Positions 20,969 through 28,522 of a stretch of DNA of 64,000 nucleotides are shown here, piece by piece. The stretch is from assembly GCA_035555795.1 (NCBI GenBank), contig DATMGE010000026.1, forward strand, positions 1-64,000, written 5' to 3'. The notes under the pieces were generated by a model. It saw only the letters and a program-made list of their open reading frames with translations. It had not been told where the DNA came from and searched no databases. The position numbers and the translations under genes are program-made. The stretch comes from RCIO01 sp035555795. Lineage in GTDB: Bacteria > Pseudomonadota > Alphaproteobacteria > Rhizobiales > Rhizobiaceae. Each line of letters begins with the position of its first letter. The first letter of the stretch is position 1.

Positions 20969-20993
20969 GGAACGGCGGCCGCGTGCCGCCGTT
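20969..20993 (+). promoter_or_regulatory. Candidate EcfG (general stress) promoter of alkB
   Basis: GGAAC at 20969-20973, a 16-bp spacer and CGTT at 20990-20993 fit the alphaproteobacterial EcfG/RpoE2 consensus GGAAC-N16/17-CGTT. The alkB ATG is 27 bp downstream. The element coincides with the kbp terminator hairpin, so the match may be partly forced by the palindrome. Confidence 0.4.
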
Positions 20994-20998
20994 TCCGT
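20971..20998 (+). terminator. Terminator-like hairpin after kbp
   Basis: AACGGCGGC and GCCGCCGTT form a perfect 9-bp stem with a 5-nt loop, followed by TCCGTTT, 22 bases past the kbp stop. The T tract is interrupted. Confidence 0.65.
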
Positions 20999-21019
20999 TT
21001 CAGGAACAGGTCGATTCGC

Positions 21020-21637
21020 ATGTTGAGCTTGCCGCCCGGCATCCGGCACATTCCCTTCTATCTCGATGCGGCCGCGCAGGACGCCCTGCTGGCCGATATC
21101 CGCGCGGTGGTCGCGGCAGCGCCGCTCTATACGCCGGCCATGCCGCGCACCGGCAAGGAGATGAGCGTGCGCATGACCAATTGCGGCCCGCTCGGCTGGG
21201 TGACCGACCGCGAGCGCGGCTATCGCTATCAGGCAACCCATCCGGCAACCGGCGCGCCATGGCCGGCGATCCCCGATGCCCTTCTGGCGATCTGGGAGCG
21301 TTTCGCGGACTATCCGCACCCGCCGGAAGCCTGCCTCGTCAATTTCTACGATGCCGGGGCGAAGATGGGCCTGCACCAGGACCGCGACGAGACCGATTTC
21401 GACGCGCCGGTGGTATCGGTCTCGCTCGGCGACGCCTGCCTGTTCCGCGTCGGCGGCACCCAGCGCCGCGATCCGACCCTGTCGTTCCGCCTGGAAAGCG
21501 GCGATGTGGTGGTGCTGGGCGGAGAATCGCGGCTCGCCTTCCACGGCGTCGACCGGATCTATCCCGGCTCCTCGCCGCTGCTGAAGAATGGCGGCCGGAT
21601 CAACCTGACGCTGCGGCGGGTGACAAAGCTTTCTTAA
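21020..21637 (+). CDS. alkB: AlkB alkylated-DNA dioxygenase
   Basis: A 205-residue Fe(II)/2-oxoglutarate dioxygenase that reverses N1-methyladenine and N3-methylcytosine lesions by oxidative demethylation. The iron ligands are His119 and Asp121 in LHQDRDETDF and His175 in LAFHGVD; GGRINLTLRR supplies the 2-oxoglutarate Arg. NFYDAGAKMG and the nucleotide-recognition lid TNCGPLGWVTDRERGYRY are typical. The ATG at 21020 gives a family-length protein; a longer frame opens upstream but runs through kbp. It may be driven by the EcfG-like element in front of it. Confidence 0.94.
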   Translation: MLSLPPGIRHIPFYLDAAAQDALLADIRAVVAAAPLYTPAMPRTGKEMSVRMTNCGPLGWVTDRERGYRYQATHPATGAPWPAIPDALLAIWERFADYPHPPEACLVNFYDAGAKMGLHQDRDETDFDAPVVSVSLGDACLFRVGGTQRRDPTLSFRLESGDVVVLGGESRLAFHGVDRIYPGSSPLLKNGGRINLTLRRVTKLS

Positions 21638-21672
21638 ATCTTCAGGCCCATTGTCGCTGCGTGGGTGGGGCC

Positions 21673-22896
21673 ATGCCGACAACATCTTATCTTTCGCCAT
21701 TTCAGAAGCGGCTGGCGCTCGTTATCGGGCTTGCGACGATCGGTGTCGGCATCTGGCTGCAATTCCAGCTCTGGCAGCTCGATGCGCTCGGCGTCTCGAT
21801 CAAGGGCGAGCGTCTTCCCTACTGGGACTTCACCAACCTCTGGTCCGGCTCGCGGATGGTGCTGGAAGGGCATGCCCGGCTGCTGTTCGATCCGGATGCC
21901 TATCGGGCGCAGATCGACCATTATTTCAATGTAATCCTTCCGGACCAGGAGTGGAGCTATCCGCCCGGCATCCTGCTGATCGGCGTGCCGCTGGCGCTGC
22001 TGCCCATCTGGGCCGCCTTCCTCGTCTGGTCGCTGGGCACGGTGGCGCTCTGGCATCTGGCGATCCGGCCGTTCAATCTGCCTGCCATCGCGCATCTGTT
22101 CGTCCTGCTCAGCCCGGCGATCTGGTCGAACCAGATGTTCGGGCAGAACGGCGCACTGACCGCGGCGCTGCTGATCGCCGGCCTCTATCACGCGCCGGCG
22201 CGGCCGATCCTTGCAGGCTTCCTGATCGGCGCACTGACCATCAAGCCTCATCTCGGGATCCTGATCCCCTTCTGCCTGCTTGCCAGCCGCAACTGGACCG
22301 CCTTCGCCAGTGCGGCGGCCACGGCGCTCGGCATGGCCGGGCTGACGGGGATGCTGTTCGGATTCGATGTCTGGTCGGGCTTCCTGACGGAAACGCGCGC
22401 ATTGATGACCCTGATCATGGAAGCGCCTTATCCGCAGGCCTATCACACGCATATGGCGACATTCTTCGTGCTGCTGCGCTCGCTGGGGGCCGGCCTCGAA
22501 CTCGCCTATGCCATGCAGGCCTGCGTGACGGTGCTCGCCATCGTGGCGGCCGCCATGCTCTGGCTGCCGCAGAATGCGATGGACCATCGCTCGCGCGTGG
22601 CCCTGACCGGCGTGCTGGTGATCATCGCCACGCCCTACGGCTACACGCACGACACCGCGCCGCTCTATCTCGCCATAGTATGGTTCCTGCTGCGCGATCC
22701 CGATCCGCGTATTTCCGTCTACGCCGCCGCCTGGCTCTTCGCCCTGCTATTCCCGGCAGCTCATGGGGTGGGGATCGCCATCGGCGTCCTGGGACCGCTG
22801 GTGCTGGCGGTCTTTCTCTACAGCCGCTTCGGACCGCTCAGAGCCGACACGGGAGAAGCCTACAACCGTCTCAGCGCCACTTCATCAACGAAGTGA
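21673..22896 (+). CDS. GT87-type (DUF2029) membrane glycosyltransferase
   Basis: A 407-residue polytopic membrane protein with roughly ten hydrophobic segments. PYWDFTNLWSGSRMVLEGHARLLFDPDAY in the first periplasmic loop is the acidic region of GT-C glycosyltransferases of family 87, which use polyprenyl-phosphate mannose or a similar donor; QEWSYPPGILLIGVPLALLP and the central NQMFGQNGALTAALLIAGL and TIKPHLGILIP segments are the DUF2029 signature. The acceptor is unknown. It starts 35 bp after alkB, with GGTGGGG before the ATG. The last residues overlap the convergent coaA 3' end by 37 bp. Confidence 0.8.
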   Translation: MPTTSYLSPFQKRLALVIGLATIGVGIWLQFQLWQLDALGVSIKGERLPYWDFTNLWSGSRMVLEGHARLLFDPDAYRAQIDHYFNVILPDQEWSYPPGILLIGVPLALLPIWAAFLVWSLGTVALWHLAIRPFNLPAIAHLFVLLSPAIWSNQMFGQNGALTAALLIAGLYHAPARPILAGFLIGALTIKPHLGILIPFCLLASRNWTAFASAAATALGMAGLTGMLFGFDVWSGFLTETRALMTLIMEAPYPQAYHTHMATFFVLLRSLGAGLELAYAMQACVTVLAIVAAAMLWLPQNAMDHRSRVALTGVLVIIATPYGYTHDTAPLYLAIVWFLLRDPDPRISVYAAAWLFALLFPAAHGVGIAIGVLGPLVLAVFLYSRFGPLRADTGEAYNRLSATSSTK

Positions 22897-23819
22897 TTCT
22901 CGCCTTTGCGCAGGATGAGGTCGGCGCGGGGGCGCGTGGGCAGGATGTTCTCGCGCAGGTTCTTCAGGTTGATATTGTTCCACAGCCCCTCGGCGATGGC
23001 CTCGGCGGCGTCGGGCGACAATTGCGAATAGCGGTGGAAGAACGAGGCCTCGTCGCGGAAGGCCGTCTCGCGCAGCCGCATGAAGCGCGTGATGTACCAG
23101 TGATGGATCAACTCCGAAGGCGCATCGATATAGATCGAGAAATCGAAGAAATCCGACAGGAAGGGCACGAACTTGCCGTCCCTCGGCAGGTCGCGGGTCT
23201 GCAGGACGTTGAGGCCCTCGAAGATGAGGATGTCCGGCCGGTCGATGCTGATGAACTCGCCCGGCGTCACGTCATAGGTCAGGTGCGAATAGACCGGCGC
23301 GGTGACATGCCGCTGGCCGGACTTGATGCCCGACAGGAAACGCAGCAGGGCGCCGACATCGTAGCTGTCGGGAAAGCCCTTGCGGTCCATCAGGTTCTGC
23401 GCGCGCAGGATCTCGTTCGGATAGAGGAAGCCGTCGGTAGTGACCAGGTCGACCTTGGGGCTGGAGGGCCAGCGCTTCAGCAATTCCTGCAGGATGCGCG
23501 CGGTCGTGGACTTGCCGACCGCCACCGAGCCGGCAATGCCGATGATGAACGGCGTCTTGGCCGCGCTTTCGCCGTTGAAAAAGGCCTGTCGGCGGCGAAA
23601 CAGAAGCTGCGTCGTCTCCACATGCGCCGAAAGCAGCCGCGAGAGCGAAAGATAGATCCGCCGCACCTCGCCAAGATCGATCGGTTCGTAGATCGATGAG
23701 AGGCGCTGCAGTTCGTCCTCGGTCAGGGTCAGCGGCGTATCAGTGCCGAACTTCGCCCATTGCTCCGCCTTGAAGAAGCGGTAGGGCGAATATTTCTCTG
23801 TCGCGACGAGTTGGTCCAA
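22860..23819 (-). CDS. coaA: Type I pantothenate kinase
   Basis: A 319-residue enzyme catalysing the first committed step of coenzyme A synthesis. Walker A is GSVAVGKS (residues 97-104), preceded by the YSPYRFFKAEQWAKFGTDTPLTLTEDEL start; IFEGLNVLQ and YIDAPSELIHHWYITRFM are PanK motifs, and the C-terminus INLKENI-like NINLKNLRENILPTRPRADLIL is typical. No ATG occurs in frame upstream of the conserved part. TTG at 23817-23819 with GGAG seven bases before it gives the right length and starts 16 bp after the hisE stop. The his-coaA linkage is standard in Rhizobiales. Confidence 0.93.
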   Translation of the reverse strand: MDQLVATEKYSPYRFFKAEQWAKFGTDTPLTLTEDELQRLSSIYEPIDLGEVRRIYLSLSRLLSAHVETTQLLFRRRQAFFNGESAAKTPFIIGIAGSVAVGKSTTARILQELLKRWPSSPKVDLVTTDGFLYPNEILRAQNLMDRKGFPDSYDVGALLRFLSGIKSGQRHVTAPVYSHLTYDVTPGEFISIDRPDILIFEGLNVLQTRDLPRDGKFVPFLSDFFDFSIYIDAPSELIHHWYITRFMRLRETAFRDEASFFHRYSQLSPDAAEAIAEGLWNNINLKNLRENILPTRPRADLILRKGENHFVDEVALRRL

Positions 23820-23835
23820 CTGGCAGCTCCGCCGT

Positions 23836-24165
23836 TCAGCCCTGTGCCCTTGCCGCCTTTTCGGCAATGCCCGACTGCGCCGTTCGACGCTGCAATTCGT
23901 CGAGCACTTCCGAAAGGGGAATGCCGGCAATCGCCAGCACGACCAGCCAGTGATAGAGGAGGTCGGCACTTTCCGCGACGAGGGCCGACCGGTCGCCGGA
24001 CACAGCGGCGATGACGGTTTCCACCGCTTCCTCGCCGAGCTTCTTGGCCGCCTTCTCCTGCCCTGCCGCAAAAAGCTTCGCGGTCCATGAAGCTGCATCG
24101 CCCGACCGCGCCCGCGAGGCGACGATCTGCTCGAGGTCGGCAAGTGTGAATTCTGTCTTCGCCAT
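23836..24165 (-). CDS. hisE: Phosphoribosyl-ATP pyrophosphatase
   Basis: A 109-residue MazG-fold hydrolase for the second step of histidine synthesis (PR-ATP to PR-AMP). The motif AAKKLGEEAVETVIAAVSGDRSALVAESADLLYHWLVVL holds the Glu/Asp metal ligands. The ATG at 24165 gives the usual family length; an upstream start would add 24 poorly conserved residues. HisI is encoded elsewhere, so this is the single-function alphaproteobacterial form. It lies between hisF and coaA on the same strand. Confidence 0.94.
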   Translation of the reverse strand: MAKTEFTLADLEQIVASRARSGDAASWTAKLFAAGQEKAAKKLGEEAVETVIAAVSGDRSALVAESADLLYHWLVVLAIAGIPLSEVLDELQRRTAQSGIAEKAARAQG

Positions 24166-24233
24166 TCGGCTTTCCCTTGCCGCGAACCGGTCCGATGCCC
24201 GTTGCACCAAGCCGGCTTGCATCTCGGAACCTG

Positions 24234-25022
24234 TCAAGCCAATGCGGGGTCGAGGCGCATGGCCAGCCCTGCCTTTGCCATATGCGCCTTGGCTTGCGCA
24301 ATCGTATAGGTGCCGAAATGGAAGATGGAGGCGGCCAGAACCGCCGTCGCATGGCCGTCGCGAATGCCCGCGACCATGTGATCGAGATTGCCGACGCCGC
24401 CGGAAGCGATGACCGGCGCCCGCACCGCATCGGCCACCGCGCGGGTCAGCGCGATGTCGTAGCCGGCCTTGGTGCCGTCGCGGTCCATCGAGGTGAGCAG
24501 GATCTCACCGGCGCCGAGATCGACCACCTTGCGGGCGAAATCGACCGCATCGATTCCGGTGGGCTGGCGGCCGCCATGGGTGAAGATCTCCCAGCGGTCC
24601 GCCTCGCCGGCGGCGGACACTTTCTTGGCGTCGATGGCAACGACGATGCACTGATTGCCGAACTTGTCGGCGGCTTCGGCGACGAAATCGGGATTCTTCA
24701 CCGCCGCGGTGTTGATGGACACCTTGTCGGCGCCGGCGAGCAGCAGCTTGCGGATGTCGCCCACAGCGCGCACCCCGCCGCCGACGGTGAGCGGCATGAA
24801 GCAGTGCTCGGCGGTGCGCGCCACCACGTCGAAAATGGTTTCGCGATTGTCCGAGGACGCGGTGATGTCGAGGAAGCAGAGCTCGTCGGCGCCTGCCGCG
24901 TCATAGGCGCGGGCGGCTTCCACCGGGTCGCCGGCATCGATCAGGTCGACGAAGTTGACGCCCTTGACGACGCGGCCGTCCTTGACGTCGAGACAGGGGA
25001 TGACACGAGCCTTGAGGGTCAT
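24234..25022 (-). CDS. hisF: Imidazole glycerol phosphate synthase, cyclase subunit
   Basis: A 262-residue (beta/alpha)8 barrel that, with HisH, turns PRFAR and ammonia into imidazole glycerol phosphate and AICAR. The catalytic Asp is in ARVIPCLDVKDGRVVKG and the second in TSMDRDGTKAGYD; VGGGVR and ASGGVGNLDHM are the phosphate sites. The start codon overlaps the hisA stop by 4 bp (ATGA). Its partner hisH lies upstream of hisA in the same run. Confidence 0.97.
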   Translation of the reverse strand: MTLKARVIPCLDVKDGRVVKGVNFVDLIDAGDPVEAARAYDAAGADELCFLDITASSDNRETIFDVVARTAEHCFMPLTVGGGVRAVGDIRKLLLAGADKVSINTAAVKNPDFVAEAADKFGNQCIVVAIDAKKVSAAGEADRWEIFTHGGRQPTGIDAVDFARKVVDLGAGEILLTSMDRDGTKAGYDIALTRAVADAVRAPVIASGGVGNLDHMVAGIRDGHATAVLAASIFHFGTYTIAQAKAHMAKAGLAMRLDPALA

Positions 25023-25762
25023 GCCGGCTGCACCTTCGCCTTGCGCAGGATATCCAGCGCTTCCGTGGGATCGATGCGGCCGTCATAAAGCGCGCGTCCG
25101 GAAATCGCGCCTTCCAGCTTGCGCGCATCGGATTGCGTCATGCGTCTGATATCGTCAAGCGAAGCGAGCCCGCCCGAGGCGATGACGGGGATCGACACGG
25201 CGTCGGCCAACGCGATGGTCCCTTCCCAGTTGATGCCGGCGAGCACGCCGTCGCGGTCGATATCGGTGTAGATGATGGCCGCCACGCCTGCGCCCTCGAA
25301 TTTTTTCGCCAGCTCGATCGCGCCGAGCGACGACGCTTCCGCCCAGCCCTCGACAGCAACCTTGCCGCCGCGCGCGTCGATGCCGACCGCGATGCGCCCC
25401 GGAAACGACTTGCATGCCTGCCGGACAAGCTCGGGATCGCGCACGGCCACGGTGCCGAGGATCACGCGCGCCAGCCCCTTCGCCAGCCATGCCTCGATAT
25501 GGGCCATGCTGCGGATGCCGCCGCCGAGCTGCACCGGATTCTTCGTCGCCTTGAGGATCGCCTCGACGGCATCGCCATTGCGGCTCTCGCCAGCGAAGGC
25601 ACCGTCGAGGTCAACCACATGCAGCCACTCAAAACCCTGCGCCTCGAAGGCGCGCGCCTGGGCGGCGGGGTCTTCATTGTAGACCGTCGCGCTCGCCATC
25701 TCGCCCAGCTTGAGGCGCACGCACTGGCCGTTCTTGAGGTCGATGGCTGGGAAAAGGATCAT
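25019..25762 (-). CDS. hisA: ProFAR isomerase
   Basis: A 247-residue barrel enzyme, the HisF paralogue, which opens the ribose of ProFAR to give PRFAR. The start FPAIDLKNGQCVRL carries the catalytic Asp; HVVDLDGAFAG, LGGGIRS and TDIDRDGVLAG are the further signatures. The start codon overlaps the stop of the DUF1330 gene (TGATG) and the stop overlaps the hisF start, so the three are coupled. Confidence 0.97.
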   Translation of the reverse strand: MILFPAIDLKNGQCVRLKLGEMASATVYNEDPAAQARAFEAQGFEWLHVVDLDGAFAGESRNGDAVEAILKATKNPVQLGGGIRSMAHIEAWLAKGLARVILGTVAVRDPELVRQACKSFPGRIAVGIDARGGKVAVEGWAEASSLGAIELAKKFEGAGVAAIIYTDIDRDGVLAGINWEGTIALADAVSIPVIASGGLASLDDIRRMTQSDARKLEGAISGRALYDGRIDPTEALDILRKAKVQPA

Positions 25763-26058
25763 CAGGGGCCCTCGACGATGGCGAAATGCGCGGTGGAGCA
25801 GCTACGCCGCAGCTTGAGCGCCGCCTGATATTCCGGCGAATCGTAGCAGGCCAGCGCCGTCGCATAGGAATCGAATTCGATCACGACATGGCGGTCGGCA
25901 GCGAAACCTTCGGGGCTGGACGCCTGCCCGCCGCGCACCAGGAACCGCGCACCATATTTGTCGAAGGCCGCCTTGTTGGCCGCGACGTAGTCCGGATAGC
26001 GCTCCGGGTCGGTGATCGACACCATGGCGATCCAGTAGCCCTTCTTCGTGCCGCTCAT
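25762..26058 (-). CDS. DUF1330 family protein
   Basis: A 98-residue dimeric alpha+beta (ferredoxin-like) protein of the DUF1330 family: GYWIAMVSITDPERYPDYVAANKAAFDKYGARFLVRGG and VVIEFDSYATALACYDSPEYQAALKLR are the family landmarks. The biochemical function is unknown. It sits inside the histidine operon between hisH and hisA, overlapping hisA by one base, so it is co-translated with his genes. To my knowledge this placement recurs in several Rhizobiales. A role in histidine synthesis is not shown. Confidence 0.88.
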   Translation of the reverse strand: MSGTKKGYWIAMVSITDPERYPDYVAANKAAFDKYGARFLVRGGQASSPEGFAADRHVVIEFDSYATALACYDSPEYQAALKLRRSCSTAHFAIVEGP

Positions 26059-26068
26059 GCCCGTCTCC

Positions 26069-26719
26069 TCATGGCTTCCACCGCAGGAAGTTGGCGATCA
26101 GCGCCAGGCCGAGCACCTGGCTCTTCTCGGGATGGAACTGTGTGCCGGCCATGTTGTCGCGCGCGACCGCTGCGGTGACGGGGCCGCCATAGTCGGTGGT
26201 CGCCAGCACCTCGTCGGGGTTGGTCGCGGCCAGATGGTAGGAATGCACGAAATAGGCGTGCAGCCCGTCATCGCCGGTCGGTATGCCCTTGAACAGCGGG
26301 TGCGGATGTTTCACGTGAATCGTGTTCCAGCCGATCTGCGGGATCTTCAATGCCGGATCGGAGGGCGTCATCTCGACCACGTCGCCGGCGATCCAGCCGA
26401 GGCCCTGCGTGACGGTCTTTTCCATTCCCCGCGCAGACATCAATTGCATGCCCACGCAGATGCCGAGGAAGGGCCGGCCGGCGTGGACGACCGCATCGTC
26501 GATAGCGGCGCGCATGCCGGGCACAGCCGCGAGGCCGGCGGCGCAGTCGGCATAGGCGCCGACGCCCGGCAGGACCACGCGGTCGGCGGAGCGTACCCGT
26601 TCGGCATCCGCGGTGAGGTCGATCTCGGCCGCGATGCCGGCTTCGCGCGCCGCGCGTTCGAACGCCTTCGTCGCAGAGCGCAGGTTGCCGGAGCCATAAT
26701 CGATGATCGCCACGCGCAT
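26069..26719 (-). CDS. hisH: Imidazole glycerol phosphate synthase, glutaminase subunit
   Basis: A 216-residue class I glutamine amidotransferase supplying ammonia to HisF. The start VAIIDYGSGNLRSATKAFERA, VLPGVGAYADC, the nucleophile elbow PFLGICVGMQLM (Cys) and the His-Glu pair near FHPEKSQVLGL are all present. The start overlaps the DUF2628 stop by one base. A near-consensus ParB site (26307-26322) is written into its coding sequence. Confidence 0.97.
   Translation of the reverse strand: MRVAIIDYGSGNLRSATKAFERAAREAGIAAEIDLTADAERVRSADRVVLPGVGAYADCAAGLAAVPGMRAAIDDAVVHAGRPFLGICVGMQLMSARGMEKTVTQGLGWIAGDVVEMTPSDPALKIPQIGWNTIHVKHPHPLFKGIPTGDDGLHAYFVHSYHLAATNPDEVLATTDYGGPVTAAVARDNMAGTQFHPEKSQVLGLALIANFLRWKP
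26307..26322. other. Near-consensus parS inside hisH
   Basis: TGTTTCACGTGAATCG matches TGTTTCACGTGAAACA at 14 of 16 positions and keeps TTTCACGTGAA intact. It is 13 kb left of the origin, on the opposite side from the parS sites in the mnmG region. Confidence 0.55.
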
Positions 26720-27195
26720 CAGCGGCTCCCCGGATAGGCGAAGAGGCCAAGCGCCGGAGCCGACGGCATTGCCGGGATGGTGGGCGTGGCCGGCACCGGC
26801 GCGGCGGCGGGCGCTTCCAGCATTTCGGCCAGATAGCGCGTTTCCGCATCGGCGGTATTATCCGCCTCGACCACGCCCCATTCGCGCCAGCCGCGCCGGC
26901 GCAGCGCGGCGAGACGCAGGGCCGGACCTTCGAGGCCGACATAGAGCGAGACGAGCAAGGAAAGCCACGGCGCCGTGGAGCCCAGACCCGCATAGGAACC
27001 GCCGAGACCGATCGCCAGCATGGCGGCGAGCGCCAGTCCCGCCTCCAGCCAGAGGCGATGCCAGGCCAGCCAGATGACGGGCAGCAGGAAGCCGATCGGC
27101 GTGAAGCGGTCGCGGACGATCGCGCTGTCGCGATCGGCCCCGTCCAATGCAGGCCGTGCGCCTGTGGCGCGCTCCATGACGACATAGCTCGCCAT
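26719..27195 (-). CDS. DUF2628 family membrane protein
   Basis: A 158-residue membrane protein with about three hydrophobic helices (FTPIGFLLPVIWLAWHRLW, LALAAMLAIGLGGSYAGL, WLSLLVSLYVGLEGPALRLAAL) and a soluble tail. The segment FTPIGFLLPVIWLAWHRLW is the family mark. Function is unknown. It lies between hisB and hisH, three bases after the hisB stop on the minus strand and overlapping hisH by one base. This position inside the his cluster is common in Rhizobiales, but no role in histidine metabolism is known. Confidence 0.88.
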   Translation of the reverse strand: MASYVVMERATGARPALDGADRDSAIVRDRFTPIGFLLPVIWLAWHRLWLEAGLALAAMLAIGLGGSYAGLGSTAPWLSLLVSLYVGLEGPALRLAALRRRGWREWGVVEADNTADAETRYLAEMLEAPAAAPVPATPTIPAMPSAPALGLFAYPGSR

Positions 27196-27198
27196 CGT

Positions 27199-27804
27199 TC
27201 AGCCTTTCAGCGTGCCCTTGGTCGACGGAATCGCATCCGCCTGCCGCGGATCGACGGCGATGGCGGCGCCAAGCGTCCGCGCGACCGCCTTGAAGCAGGT
27301 TTCCGCCAGATGGTGGTTGTTGGCGAAATAGTGGTTCACGACATGCAGCGTGATGCCGGCATGCTGGGCGAAGGCGTTGAAGAACTCGCGCACCAGCTCG
27401 GTGTCGAAGGTGCCGATCTTGGGCGAGGAGAAATCCACCTTCCAGACGAGGAAGGGCCGGCCGGACACGTCGAGGGCGGCCTTGGTCAGCGTCTCGTCCA
27501 TGGCGAGGTCGAGCGAGGCATAGCGCACGATGCCGCGCCGCTCGCCGAGCGCCTTCGCCAGCGCCTGGCCGAGCGCGATGCCGACATCCTCCACCGTGTG
27601 GTGGTCGTCGATGTGGAGATCGCCCTTTGCCTTCACGGTGATGTCGATGAGGGAATGGCGCGCGAGCTGGTCGAGCATATGGTCGAAGAAGCCGACGCCG
27701 GTCTCGACCTCAGCCTTTCCGGTCCCGTCGAGGTTCACCTCGACGCGGATCTGCGTTTCCTTCGTCTCGCGGCTGACAGCCGCCTTGCGTCCACTGCCGG
27801 TCAT
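27199..27804 (-). CDS. hisB: Imidazoleglycerol-phosphate dehydratase
   Basis: A 201-residue Mn-dependent enzyme for the dehydration of imidazole glycerol phosphate. Metal-binding motifs GFFDHMLDQLARHS, DDHHTVEDVGIALG and HYFANNHHLAET are intact. It is the single-domain form without the phosphatase of enteric HisB. I chose ATG 27804 (MTGSGRKAAVSRETKETQ), which has GGAAGG upstream; MSGGSKREG 36 bases earlier has no Shine-Dalgarno. It is the first gene of the minus-strand his run and divergent from hslV. Confidence 0.95.
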   Translation of the reverse strand: MTGSGRKAAVSRETKETQIRVEVNLDGTGKAEVETGVGFFDHMLDQLARHSLIDITVKAKGDLHIDDHHTVEDVGIALGQALAKALGERRGIVRYASLDLAMDETLTKAALDVSGRPFLVWKVDFSSPKIGTFDTELVREFFNAFAQHAGITLHVVNHYFANNHHLAETCFKAVARTLGAAIAVDPRQADAIPSTKGTLKG

Positions 27805-27886
27805 GACGGCGGTACCTTCCCGTTTGCTGCCGCCGCTCATACCAGCAGGCGGCGCGGATTGCCAAGCTTCATGCGCCGGCGCCGAT

Positions 27887-27914
27887 TTGCAATCGGCCGG
27901 AGCCGCCTTACATA
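27887..27914 (+). promoter_or_regulatory. Candidate promoter of hslV
   Basis: TTGCAA (27887-27892) and TACATA (27909-27914) are separated by 16 bp, in the hisB-hslV gap 60 bp before the hslV ATG. The -35 box lies in a hairpin GCCGATT-TGC-AATCGGC (27881-27897). The match is to a housekeeping-type promoter; I saw no clear heat-shock sigma consensus. Confidence 0.4.
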
Positions 27915-27973
27915 AATGCCGCGCGGACGGTGCCGCATGGCGCGGGCCGTCCGACGGCAGTATCGGAGTTGAT

Positions 27974-28522
27974 ATGTCGAACGAACTGACCATGCACGCC
28001 ACGACGATCGTGACCGTGCGCAAGGGCAACAAGGTGGTGATCGCCGGCGACGGACAGGTCAGCCTCGGCCAGACCATCATGAAAGGCAATGCCCGCAAGG
28101 TGCGCCGCATCGGCAAGGGCAATGTGATCGCAGGCTTCGCCGGCGCGACCGCCGACGCCTTCACCCTGCTGGAGCGGCTGGAAGCGAAGCTGGAGCAATA
28201 TCCCGACCAGCTCATGCGCGCCTGCGTCGAGCTCGCCAAGGACTGGCGCACCGACCGCTATCTGCGCCGGCTGGAGGCGATGATGCTGGTGGCCGACAAG
28301 TCGGTCTCGCTGGCGCTGACGGGCAATGGCGACGTGCTCGAACCCGAGGAAGGCGTCATGGCCATCGGCTCGGGCGGCAATTATGCGTTGGCCGCCGCGC
28401 GGGCGCTGATCGATACGGACAAGAATGCCGAGGAGATCGCCCGCAAGGCGATGCAGATCGCGGCCGATATCTGCGTCTACACCAACAGCAATGTCATCGT
28501 CGAAACCCTCGATGCCGCTTGA
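27974..28522 (+). CDS. hslV: HslV (ClpQ) protease subunit
   Basis: A 182-residue proteasome-type peptidase that forms a double hexamer and degrades proteins unfolded by HslU. Core: TTIVTVRKGNKVVIAGDGQVSLGQTIMKGNARKVRRIGKG, then GSGGNYALAAARAL. In E. coli the nucleophile Thr follows the initiator Met directly. Here nine residues (MSNELTMHA) precede TT, so the nucleophile needs exposure by processing, or Ser2 acts as in Bacillus CodW. The ATG follows GGAG. The GNAT gene overlaps its 3' end by 11 bp, with hslU next. Confidence 0.96.
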   Translation: MSNELTMHATTIVTVRKGNKVVIAGDGQVSLGQTIMKGNARKVRRIGKGNVIAGFAGATADAFTLLERLEAKLEQYPDQLMRACVELAKDWRTDRYLRRLEAMMLVADKSVSLALTGNGDVLEPEEGVMAIGSGGNYALAAARALIDTDKNAEEIARKAMQIAADICVYTNSNVIVETLDAA

